Notes under the pieces: generated by a model
What the model was told of the DNA's origin: nothing
Databases searched by the model: none
What the model saw: the letters and a program-made list of their open reading frames with translations, nothing else
DNA from: DASPTR01 sp964475545
Lineage (GTDB): Archaea > Thermoproteota > Bathyarchaeia > Bathyarchaeales > Bathycorpusculaceae
DNA: 8,812 nucleotides
NCBI GenBank assembly: GCA_964475545.1
Contig: CAYYXF010000058.1
Span: 1 to 8,812 of the forward strand
Direction of reading: 5' to 3'
Made by a program: the position numbers and the translations under genes
Part shown: positions 1 through 6,185 of the stretch, in pieces
How positions within the stretch are numbered: position 1 is the stretch's first letter
Layout of the letters: every line of letters begins with the position of its first letter

Positions 1-356
1 ACTTCCTTAATCTTCTTCTCCGTCTCCTTAACCTTGGCCTTCTTCTTCAACGCCACATAACAGTCTCTCGCATACTCCAAAGCACTGACACCAAACCTGT
101 CAAACCCCTTCTGAAAAGACAAATCCGCAGACTTCAGAAAACGCTCAACAGCCACCTCATAATTCTTAAGCGCATACGCACATTCCCCAGCCTTATAAAG
201 CATAGAAGTAGAATCAAAGTAGTTCTGCACTTTATGATACAATTCTGCAGTACGCAGAAAGATTTCCTCAGCCTCCTTATACTTACCCGTATCAAAAAGC
301 GTCCCAGCCTCTTTATGCAACCTAACCGGGTCTTCTCTCACCTTAGCCTCACCCAT
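1..356 (-). CDS. TPR-like helical repeat protein, C-terminus cut by window edge
   Basis: Reading leftwards from ATG at 356, the frame is open for 118 codons to the window edge with no stop, so the C-terminus lies outside. The product is wholly helical in character: paired amphipathic helices with Gly/Ala/Tyr at tetratricopeptide-type positions. Examples are HKEAGTLFDTGKYKEAEEIF at about residues 14-33, then a helix pair around LYKAGECAYALKNYEVAVERF and a third around SALEYARDCYVAL. The last visible residues are Lys/Glu-rich. TPR proteins are protein-interaction scaffolds; no signal peptide or membrane segment is visible, so it is probably cytosolic. It is divergently oriented to the amidohydrolase gene, with 122 bases between the two starts. 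Its ribosome-binding site is weak. Repeat-protein assignment is good; the specific role is unknown. Confidence 0.72.
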   Translation of the reverse strand, partial: MGEAKVREDPVRLHKEAGTLFDTGKYKEAEEIFLRTAELYHKVQNYFDSTSMLYKAGECAYALKNYEVAVERFLKSADLSFQKGFDRFGVSALEYARDCYVALKKKAKVKETEKKIKE

Positions 357-422
357 AACTGTCAACCCACAACTTTCCATCTATCAGCACAAAACCCACA
401 TTTAGCCTTTCCCATTGCAAAA

Positions 423-430
423 CTTAAAAT
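423..430 (+). promoter_or_regulatory. candidate archaeal TATA box for the 479-3020 gene cluster
   Basis: CTTAAAAT preceded by the purine-rich GCAAAA resembles a BRE/TATA pair. It lies about 50 bases before the ATG at 479, which would put the transcription start near 450-455 and leave a short leader containing the GGAG ribosome-binding site at 466-469. The core also reads ATTTTAAG on the other strand, so it might serve the divergent TPR-like gene as well. Assigned by eye only. Confidence 0.35.
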
Positions 431-478
431 GAAATCTGCAACCAATAACCCCACATGCACACATAGGAGAGCCAGCTA

Positions 479-1210
479 ATGAATATCTGCGACGCACATG
501 TCCACTTAGGAAAATCCGGCCCATGGCAACCATACATGAACCCAACAATATACGTTGACGACGCCATACGCCTCTTTGACAAACACAACGTGGAAAGAGC
601 GATTGTTTTCCCAAACCCCAACGTAGGCGACATGTACCCAAGAATGAATGATTACATCGCAAAGTCAGTCAGAAAATATCCAAAGCGGCTCGTCGGATTT
701 GGCCGCGTAGACCCAAGGAGAGAAGACGCAATAAAGGAATTGACCCGAATAAAGAAAAGCCTAGGCTTAACAGGCCTCAAACTACACCCCATGGTAGAAT
801 GCTTCAGACCAGACCACCCATTCTTCAACAAATTCTTCCAACAAGCAACCAAACTAGGCCTGCCAATCCTATTCCACACAGGCGACGGCTTCTCCTCACC
901 AGGACTCATCTCAAAAATCGCCAAGAAATACCCAAAACTACCCATAATACTGGGTCACCTGAAGGAAGGCGCCCTAAACACCATGCAGCAATTCGACAAT
1001 ATCTACGTCGAAACTTCAGGCACACTGCCCAACCTCATCGAACTCGCAGCCGACATAGATGAAAACAGAATACTCTTCGGCTCCGACATCCCATACTATC
1101 GCTACCCGACACAAATAGCAATCGTCGAGGCCTCTGAGATCACACAAAGAGCAAAACGCAAAGTCCTCTACGAAAACTTCCAAAGACTCTTTACCCAAAA
1201 AACACAATAA
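479..1210 (+). CDS. amidohydrolase-family metal-dependent hydrolase/decarboxylase (TIM barrel)
   Basis: A 243-residue protein of the amidohydrolase-2 type (the COG2159/ACMSD-like branch), acting on a small organic substrate that I cannot name. Visible metal-site motifs, in order: D5-x-H7-x-H9 after the first strand, GLKLHP with K101 and H103, H133 in ILFHTGDG, H160 in ILGHLKEG, and D203 in LFGSDIP, the usual C-terminal Asp. Spacing fits one complete single-domain barrel, though it is shorter than many members (often about 280-330 residues). There is no signal peptide, so it is cytosolic. ATG at 479 is supported by GGAG at 466-469, 9 bases upstream. The gene begins a rightward set, with the ECF-like gene 35 bases downstream. 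The coding strand is markedly C- and A-rich, unlike the following gene. The substrate could be decarboxylated rather than hydrolysed; this family does both. Confidence 0.85.
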   Translation: MNICDAHVHLGKSGPWQPYMNPTIYVDDAIRLFDKHNVERAIVFPNPNVGDMYPRMNDYIAKSVRKYPKRLVGFGRVDPRREDAIKELTRIKKSLGLTGLKLHPMVECFRPDHPFFNKFFQQATKLGLPILFHTGDGFSSPGLISKIAKKYPKLPIILGHLKEGALNTMQQFDNIYVETSGTLPNLIELAADIDENRILFGSDIPYYRYPTQIAIVEASEITQRAKRKVLYENFQRLFTQKTQ

Positions 1211-1245
1211 GGGAACAGACTCTTACAGAATACCAAGGTGCCTAG

Positions 1246-1983
1246 ATGAAAACAAGAGAAAACCCCGCAAAAATGACTATTACGCTTGCAATCGCAGCGG
1301 TTTTCGCCGCCCTCGTATGCGTAGCAACACTAGTTCTCGTAGTCAATATCCCAGCCACCAATGGTTACTTCAACATAGGCGAAATCATGATCTACGTCGC
1401 TGCATTACTGTTTGGCCCACTCGTGGGAGCCTTTGCAGGAGGCGTTGGCGCCGCAATCGCCGACTTGCTAGCCGCGCCCGTTTTCGCCCCTGGAACGCTT
1501 GTAATAAAGTGTTGCGAGGGAGCAATCGTAGGATTCTTGAACAAGAAAGCACTTAAGCGTGCTTCAACAGCTGATTGGAGAACTTACACCATGCTGCTCG
1601 GAGTATTTGTGGGAGTACTACTTGCGACAATCGGATCCCTCTATTATCGAAATGTGGACGTCTACTTGGGTTATCCTCAATCTATAATGTTCAGTCTTTC
1701 CATACCCGCCGAGGTTTGGTACTTCCTAGGTGGAATCCTTGCTCTGGCTATTGCTTTAGTGGGTTTCAAACTTGAGCCCGAATCAGGACGAGCTGTCTTA
1801 GCAATACTTGTTGGTGGCCTAGAAATGATTGCAGGCTATTTCCTCTACGAGCAGCTAGTGCTTGGCAAAACCGCCGCAATCGTAGAAATCGCCGCAAACA
1901 TTATCCAAATGCTCGCCGGAATGATCATTGCAATACCTGTTGCGAGAATAATTTCCCGCCGCCTCCCTCAATCCAAAAGCTGA
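1246..1983 (+). CDS. ECF transporter S component-like integral membrane protein
   Basis: A 245-residue membrane protein. Its N-terminal two-thirds carries the hallmark pattern of energy-coupling-factor S components (riboflavin/QueT-like branch): a first hydrophobic helix (about 11-33), then NIGEIMIYVAALLFGPLVGA and a Gly/Ala-rich GGVGAAIADLL helix, then APGTLVIKCCEGAIVGFLNK. Two to three further hydrophobic helices follow (about 117-135, 150-172, 183-205, 212-237). S components bind a vitamin or other micronutrient and work with an EcfA/EcfA'/EcfT module; none is encoded here, so a shared module elsewhere is expected. ATG at 1246 has a strong AGGTG at 1236-1240, 5 bases upstream. It is likely cotranscribed with the flanking genes (gaps of 35 and 26 bases). 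It is longer than a typical S component of about 180-200 residues, owing to the extra C-terminal helices. The substrate is unknown. Confidence 0.82.
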   Translation: MKTRENPAKMTITLAIAAVFAALVCVATLVLVVNIPATNGYFNIGEIMIYVAALLFGPLVGAFAGGVGAAIADLLAAPVFAPGTLVIKCCEGAIVGFLNKKALKRASTADWRTYTMLLGVFVGVLLATIGSLYYRNVDVYLGYPQSIMFSLSIPAEVWYFLGGILALAIALVGFKLEPESGRAVLAILVGGLEMIAGYFLYEQLVLGKTAAIVEIAANIIQMLAGMIIAIPVARIISRRLPQSKS

Positions 1984-2009
1984 CAAAACCATCCTGCGAA
2001 GGGTCTGTA

Positions 2010-3020
2010 ATGAAACTACCTCACGGAAAAATACCAATAGATCTTCTGAAAGAAGTTGTCTTCAAAAATCTAGGCATTGAACGACCAGAAGTTGTACTAG
2101 GTCCATCCAGCGGTATTGACGGTGCAGTGATAAAAGTAGGAAACCAAACACTAATCGTCTCTATGGATCCTATTACAGGAGCACTAGAACGAATCGGATG
2201 GCTTGCAGTAAACGTTAACGCAAATGACATAGCCACCTTCGGAGTCGAACCCGCTTTCCTCTTCTCATGCATTCTATTGCCTGAAGGTGCAAATAGAAGA
2301 ACCGTTGAGACGATCTGCGCTCAAATGGATAAGGCCGCAAGAAAATTGGGAATAGCAATTGCCGGAGGTCATTGTGAAGTGACGCCAGACCTAACTAACC
2401 CGATAGTTGTAGGCTGCGCTGTAGGTATTGCAGAGAAGGGCAAATACGTGACAGCTGGCGGGGCCAAGAATGGGGATAAACTCATTCTAACGAAAACCGC
2501 AGGAATCGAAGGAACAGCCATTCTCGCATCAGACAGAGAAAACCAACTGAAAAAAGCGATGAGCACCAAGATGCTGCAAAAAGCAAAAGAGTTCTTTAGC
2601 CAAACAAGCGTGGTCGAAGATGCAATCACAGCATTCAAAACAGGCGGAGTACACGCAATGCACGACCCGACAGAAGGCGGCATAATAGGCGGGATATATG
2701 AAATGGCGGAAGCCTCAAACATAGGCGTGAGAATACATGAAGAAAAAATCCCTGTTCAGCCCGAAACAGCAAGAATCTGCAAATTCCTCAAGATCAACCC
2801 ACTCCAACTAGTCAGCTCCGGAGCACTGCTGATAGCTGCCAAGCCGAACGCCGCGAGCAAGATCGTCGAAAACCTGAAAAAAAAGAACATTCAAGCCTCG
2901 ATTATTGGAGACTTCTTAAAGGATCGGGAAAATCGCACTTTGGTGACAAGAAATGGAAAAGAGCAAGCTCTACCGAAACCGACCTCCGACCACCTTTGGC
3001 TTGCGCTTGCAAGAGACTAG
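2010..3020 (+). CDS. HypE-like AIR synthase-related (PurM-fold) ATP-binding protein
   Basis: A 336-residue protein of the PurM/HypE/ThiL/SelD ATP-binding superfamily, closest in feel to HypE-like archaeal proteins (COG0309/COG1973). Visible in order: SSGIDGAVI with Asp37 in the N-terminal metal/phosphate loop, the MDPITGA strand, the dimer-core segment NVNANDIATFGVEP, IAGGHCEVTP, GCAVGIA, and in the C-terminal PurM domain HDPTEGGIIGGIYEMAE followed by SSGALLIAA. Genuine HypE makes a thiocyanate on a conserved C-terminal Cys (Pro-Arg-Ile-Cys); this protein instead ends in LALARD with no Cys, so it should not carry out the classic [NiFe]-hydrogenase cyanation. No other hyp gene is visible. Start ATG 2010 lies 26 bases after the ECF-like gene, with a GAAGGG-type site just upstream. 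It is probably an ATP-dependent enzyme on a carboxylate, amide or phosphate substrate; the specific reaction is unknown. Confidence 0.82.
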   Translation: MKLPHGKIPIDLLKEVVFKNLGIERPEVVLGPSSGIDGAVIKVGNQTLIVSMDPITGALERIGWLAVNVNANDIATFGVEPAFLFSCILLPEGANRRTVETICAQMDKAARKLGIAIAGGHCEVTPDLTNPIVVGCAVGIAEKGKYVTAGGAKNGDKLILTKTAGIEGTAILASDRENQLKKAMSTKMLQKAKEFFSQTSVVEDAITAFKTGGVHAMHDPTEGGIIGGIYEMAEASNIGVRIHEEKIPVQPETARICKFLKINPLQLVSSGALLIAAKPNAASKIVENLKKKNIQASIIGDFLKDRENRTLVTRNGKEQALPKPTSDHLWLALARD

Positions 3021-3161
3021 AAGACTATTGCCAGAAAAATCAAAAATGAATGCCAGACATCTTCTGATGCACATAGCCATCTTTGAATCCACACCTAGGG
3101 CGATATTGCCCGCCACAGCATTTGCCTTCAGAACCGAAAATGTCCTCCCACTTGCATTAGA

Positions 3162-3169
3162 TTAAAATA
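3162..3169 (+). promoter_or_regulatory. candidate archaeal TATA box for the radical SAM gene
   Basis: TTAAAATA sits in an otherwise mixed 200-base gap between the HypE-like stop and the radical SAM start. Its distance to ATG 3221 (about 52 bases) would give transcription starting near 3190 and a leader of about 30 bases, the same geometry as the candidate upstream of 479. It suggests that the radical SAM gene has its own promoter. Assigned by eye only. Confidence 0.42.
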
Positions 3170-3220
3170 CCAATAGTGAATTGGATGAACAGACGTAGAT
3201 GAAGTGACACATCTTTGGTA

Positions 3221-4288
3221 ATGACTCTGGAAAAAGCCACAAGAATCGCCAAATGCTCCCTAATGCCGAACAGACCCTACCATGTCCAGTGGCTGCTCAC
3301 AAGGAGATGCAATTATCGATGCAGAGGCTGCAGTGTCTGGCGAAAACAAGATGGAAACGAACTGCCCACGGACGAAGTGAAAAAGGGCCTAGACATCCTA
3401 AAAGAACTCGGCGTCATAGAGACAGTATTCTCCGGAGGAGCACCACTCCTAAGAGATGACATTGACGAGATCCTAGAGTATGCCTCGCGCTTTTTTGTCA
3501 CAACAGTCTACGACAACGGAAGCCTGGCAGCAGACAAGATTGAAGCCCTGCGATACGTGGACTTCGTCGCTATCTCACTCGACACTTTGGATCCACAAAA
3601 GAATGATCACGCCAAGGGCGTCGAAGGCTCATGGAACAAGGCCATGAAAACCATCGAAACACTACACAAAGAAGGAATTCCAGTAAGCATATCCCCAACG
3701 ATTTCGCAGCTCAACCTGCATGAAATTGTGCCCCTTACTGAGTATTTCTCGAAAAAAAACATCCCTGTCTGGTACTGCTTATATTCGTATGACACTTCAG
3801 TGGATTCGAATCAGCTTTTCAAAATAGGCAAGAAGAACGACGAGCTCGAAATAGCCGACAGAGATGCCATGGTAAAGCTCTGCGACTCACTAAATGAAAT
3901 GAAGAAACAAAACAGCAACATCCTCGTCACTAGCAAACTCCTGAATGCCGTCAAACATCTCTACTTGCATGGTGAGAGAACGTGGGAGTGCCGTGCACTT
4001 CAAAACTTCTTCATGATAGACAATCTCGGCAGAGTCGCAGGCTGTCACCTGCGCAACCCAGTAGCATCGATTTCTGATCTGCCCAGTGTTTGGCATAGCA
4101 CCAAATTCGACTCCTTGCGCCAAACTTACAACAGATGCACAAAATGCATCTATCTATGTTACATCTTCTATTCCTTACATGGCAGCGTTCTCGGCAACCT
4201 CCAAATTGCCCAAGACAGATGGAGAAACGCAAAACTTCTACTGAAGAAAAACCATCCTGTGCCTCTGAGTCGGGCAAAACAACGATGA
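3221..4288 (+). CDS. radical SAM protein with C-terminal SPASM/twitch-like cysteine cluster
   Basis: A 355-residue radical SAM enzyme. Counting from ATG 3221, the [4Fe-4S]/SAM motif is C30-x3-C34-x2-C37 within TRRCNYRCRGCSVWR. The SAM-binding loop usually read as GGEP is here SGGAPLL, with Ala74 replacing Glu. The barrel continues with VAISLDTLDPQ and a strand and helix series. A C-terminal set C257, C275, C306, C309 and C313 (WECRALQNFFMIDN, then CTKCIYLC) resembles the auxiliary iron-sulphur domain of SPASM/twitch proteins, which modify peptides or small molecules. A start at TTG 3215 is in frame two codons earlier; I prefer ATG 3221. A TATA-like box at 3162 supports independent transcription. 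The gene ends in a convergent gap facing the ribosomal operon. No peptide precursor is recognisable next to it, and the substrate is unknown. Confidence 0.87.
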   Translation: MTLEKATRIAKCSLMPNRPYHVQWLLTRRCNYRCRGCSVWRKQDGNELPTDEVKKGLDILKELGVIETVFSGGAPLLRDDIDEILEYASRFFVTTVYDNGSLAADKIEALRYVDFVAISLDTLDPQKNDHAKGVEGSWNKAMKTIETLHKEGIPVSISPTISQLNLHEIVPLTEYFSKKNIPVWYCLYSYDTSVDSNQLFKIGKKNDELEIADRDAMVKLCDSLNEMKKQNSNILVTSKLLNAVKHLYLHGERTWECRALQNFFMIDNLGRVAGCHLRNPVASISDLPSVWHSTKFDSLRQTYNRCTKCIYLCYIFYSLHGSVLGNLQIAQDRWRNAKLLLKKNHPVPLSRAKQR

Positions 4289-4776
4289 TACGCCCAACCT
4301 TCCAGCATGTCCGCTACACATGATTGTCTTACCCAACTCAAGAAACGTAGGCAAAAGCACAATTAAGATGAAGACCAACACCAAGAACCAAAAGGCGATA
4401 TTTCGAATGTTGCCAAAACCGCACTCGAAATCACACACATTCTTCCAAGCGCTCTCACTTGATTTAGGACAAAGCCATATGGAAAGTTGACAAATAATAC
4501 AAATGATATACTACACTAGCGTCTCTTCGAAGCCACTTCAATGTCGTCCAGGTGCTTGAGCTGAGACCACAAGAGCGACAACACTTCAGAAACCTTTTTT
4601 TCCTCCATCTCCTTGCCCTCAAGGTCGAAAATTTCCATGTCGATGATGTTGTTATGCACGGTCGATTTAAAAGAGTTGCGGAACACTCAAGACTTGACCA
4701 ACAAGAAAAAGCCAAACATACAAGGTGAAGGTAGCCTCCGAGCTTTCAACTTCCCGTTAAGGATTCATAACATTGG
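4289..4776. other. convergent intergenic region without a firmly supported gene
   Basis: This 488-base gap lies between the 3' ends of the radical SAM gene (plus) and cmk (minus). The AT-rich centre (about 4475-4515) has no open frame of interest. On the minus strand, T-rich tracts such as the one at 4699-4716, about 60-75 bases past the cmk stop, could act as an archaeal terminator. A GGAGG at 4735-4739 (minus) looks like a ribosome-binding site, but the frames behind it close early. The only protein-like frame is the small one at 4516-4686. I recognise no tRNA, repeat or insertion sequence. The eL14 and truB genes that often follow cmk in archaea are absent. Confidence 0.6.
4516..4686 (-). 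CDS. possible small hypothetical protein or gene remnant
   Basis: A 56-codon frame begins with GTG at 4686 and ends with TAG at 4516-4518. Its sequence looks more protein-like than the overlapping frames: an acidic-amphipathic stretch EIFDLEGKEMEEKKVSEVL, then SLLWSQLKHLDDIEVASKRR, compatible with a coiled or helical segment. It lies on the same strand as cmk, 90 bases downstream. There is no good ribosome-binding site before GTG 4686 or before the internal ATG at 4638. The same frame continues upstream through an in-frame TGA (4687-4689) to an ATG at 4719, which has GGAGG 15 bases before it, so a once longer gene (about 67 codons) broken by a nonsense change is possible. I recognise no family. 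It may also be non-coding. Confidence 0.3.
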   Translation of the reverse strand: MFRNSFKSTVHNNIIDMEIFDLEGKEMEEKKVSEVLSLLWSQLKHLDDIEVASKRR

Positions 4777-5397
4777 TCACTCTTGACCTGCAAATCTGTC
4801 TCTGAAGCAATTATCTAGCACCATGCAAAGAACACTGAAAACCTCAGAAGCTTTCAAGTTATCCGTGTCCAAAATCAGATGAAAGGGTTTGTAGTCTTCT
4901 CCTAAGGCGAAGCCATAAAGCCTTTTGTAGATGTTTTTGGTGTGGCTTTCCTTCTTTTTCAACGCCCTTAAGGCATCATCAACACTCATGTCGTCTCTTT
5001 TTGCCACCCTTCCAGCCCTCCTTTCGGGGGAAGCCTCCAACCATATCTTGAAACCTCCATCAAGAAGCCAAGGCATCGTCCAACTGTCCAGTATGACATC
5101 TCCTTTTTGTGCGAACTCTAGAAGTTTCTTGTCTATTGTCTGATCAAATTCCCGGTCCTTGACTCTCTTCTCCAGAAAGCGCATTCCTTCTTTGCTTTCC
5201 CACCATCCATGCCCCCCAACGTAGCTGTAGCCTTCTTCCATTGCCAAAGCTTTGAGCGCATCTCCCCCCGAGCAATATCTAAGACCATACTTACTAGCGA
5301 GTTTGCGCGCCAGTGTGCTCTTGCCGCTCCCAGTCAGGCCACAGATGCATACAATAAGAGGATGCTTTGCTATTTCGAGCTCCCTGCCCCTGCTCAT
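4777..5397 (-). CDS. cmk: cytidylate kinase, archaeal type
   Basis: A 206-residue nucleoside monophosphate kinase that phosphorylates CMP/dCMP with ATP. The Walker A loop GLTGSGKST lies at residues 20-28, followed by LARKLASKYGLRYCSGGDAL, which carries the NMP-binding region of archaeal Cmk, the DVILDSWTMPWLL strand, KIWLEASPERRAGRVAKRDD (LID-side arginines) and the C-terminal segment HLILDTDNL. It is longer than the usual archaeal protein of about 180 residues, with about 11 extra N-terminal residues before the first strand. ATG at 5397 has GAGG at 5405-5408, 7 bases upstream. It lies 23 bases after eL34 and is the last recognised gene of the operon. An eL34-cmk pair is common in archaea. 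Cytosolic. Confidence 0.9.
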   Translation of the reverse strand: MSRGRELEIAKHPLIVCICGLTGSGKSTLARKLASKYGLRYCSGGDALKALAMEEGYSYVGGHGWWESKEGMRFLEKRVKDREFDQTIDKKLLEFAQKGDVILDSWTMPWLLDGGFKIWLEASPERRAGRVAKRDDMSVDDALRALKKKESHTKNIYKRLYGFALGEDYKPFHLILDTDNLKASEVFSVLCMVLDNCFRDRFAGQE

Positions 5398-5420
5398 CCG
5401 CCTGCCTCAGTGACCCGGTA

Positions 5421-5690
5421 TCAGATGCTTCTTGCAGCTTGTCTCAGATTGCTCTTGAGGCAATTATGACATATTTGCCCGCCGTATGGGCGCCCAATCC
5501 TTTTCCTGCCTCGATTAAGCTTGCTTGCTTCAAATTTCGAAATCCTTGGAACCGCAGTTAATGGTTGCCCACAAGAGTGGCAATGTTGCAGGGCGCTAGC
5601 TTTCATCCCGTAATGAACCTTCTGGCCACCCCCCGGCAGTCTTTTATAGATGCGCCTTCGGCTTCTAGTGCGTTTGCTTGGTCTTGGCAT
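5421..5690 (-). CDS. rpl34e: large-subunit ribosomal protein eL34
   Basis: An 89-residue basic protein starting MPRPSKRTRSRRR, the usual archaeal/eukaryotic eL34 opening. A zinc ribbon is formed by C37-x2-C40 (CHSCGQPL) and C74-x2-C77 (CHNC), with the family signature GRPYGGQIC between. It binds rRNA in the large subunit; bacteria lack it. I chose ATG at 5690 rather than the in-frame GTG at 5699, because the family begins MPRP and because a strong GAGGTGA inside the end of the preceding gene is 9 bases before this ATG. That places the start one base after the stop of the DUF106 gene, so translational coupling is likely. Confidence 0.93.
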   Translation of the reverse strand: MPRPSKRTRSRRRIYKRLPGGGQKVHYGMKASALQHCHSCGQPLTAVPRISKFEASKLNRGRKRIGRPYGGQICHNCLKSNLRQAARSI

Positions 5691-5691
5691 C

Positions 5692-6183
5692 TTATTCACT
5701 CACCTCAATTATTCCGAATACATGCGAGAAAATCGTTCCAAACATCATTGAGCAAAGCAGGTACCACCATATAAGTGAAACGTTGAACAAGGGGATTGGA
5801 AGTATGGGTCCAACGCCTGGAAAATAAGCTATGGAGAGGGGATGCCCAGTGGGCGTAGCGAAGAACCCTCCCAAGAGTTGCCATATCAGGATCAATGGGA
5901 CAAAAAATATCAGCGTCACCTTCATCGATTGCCACGTCATCTTGGACTGAAGCTGAAGAATCTGCTTTTGTTTCTTCGTGACCTTGTCCAAGCGCTTATT
6001 ATCACCCGAACGTTTGGCTTCCCTAAATTCCTTGTTCCAATCTGCAATCTCTTTTCTCCAAGCCTTCGATTTTTCCGGGTTCGTCAAAAGACGATTCGTC
6101 AGTGAAGTCAACAAGGAGATCAAAGCGGCCAACAGAAACATGAAAATCGTCGAAACAGGAATGCTTTGCAGTTCTTCAAACAC
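5692..6183 (-). CDS. EMC3/TMCO1-family (DUF106) membrane insertase
   Basis: A 163-residue membrane protein of the archaeal DUF106 family, known as the Ylp1/EMC3/TMCO1 branch of the Oxa1/YidC superfamily, which inserts membrane proteins and here would work beside SecY. Layout: a first hydrophobic helix at about 9-32, then a highly charged, coiled-coil-like cytosolic segment (about 36-85, including KRLDKVTKKQKQILQLQSK), a second membrane helix (about 88-108) and a third near the C-terminus (about 130-155). This matches the three-helix plan of the family at usual length. Its start is GTG at 6183, two bases after the adk stop, without a strong separate ribosome-binding site, which suggests coupling to adk translation. 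The gene's place between adk and eL34 is a known archaeal arrangement. Confidence 0.9.
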   Translation of the reverse strand: MFEELQSIPVSTIFMFLLAALISLLTSLTNRLLTNPEKSKAWRKEIADWNKEFREAKRSGDNKRLDKVTKKQKQILQLQSKMTWQSMKVTLIFFVPLILIWQLLGGFFATPTGHPLSIAYFPGVGPILPIPLFNVSLIWWYLLCSMMFGTIFSHVFGIIEVSE

Positions 6184-6185
6184 TG

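Noticed and set aside
3098..3111. Small inverted repeat GGGC-GATATT-GCCC
   Set aside because: A 4-5 base-pair stem is too short to call a regulatory hairpin, and no T-run follows to suggest a terminator.
3021..3220. Possible tRNA or small RNA in the gap
   Set aside because: No cloverleaf, T-loop motif or conserved box was found on either strand; the only useful signal is the TATA-like box.
4238..4438. Minus-strand frame of 66 codons with a hydrophobic stretch (GTG start)
   Set aside because: It overlaps the end of the radical SAM gene by 51 bases, has no ribosome-binding site, and its non-hydrophobic remainder is low-quality Cys/Arg/His-rich sequence typical of an antisense shadow.
4464..4715. 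Minus-strand frame of 83 codons between cmk and the radical SAM gene
   Set aside because: Its composition (many Ser, Arg, Trp, Cys) looks like an out-of-frame reading of the small frame at 4516-4686, and its start would be TTG without a ribosome-binding site.
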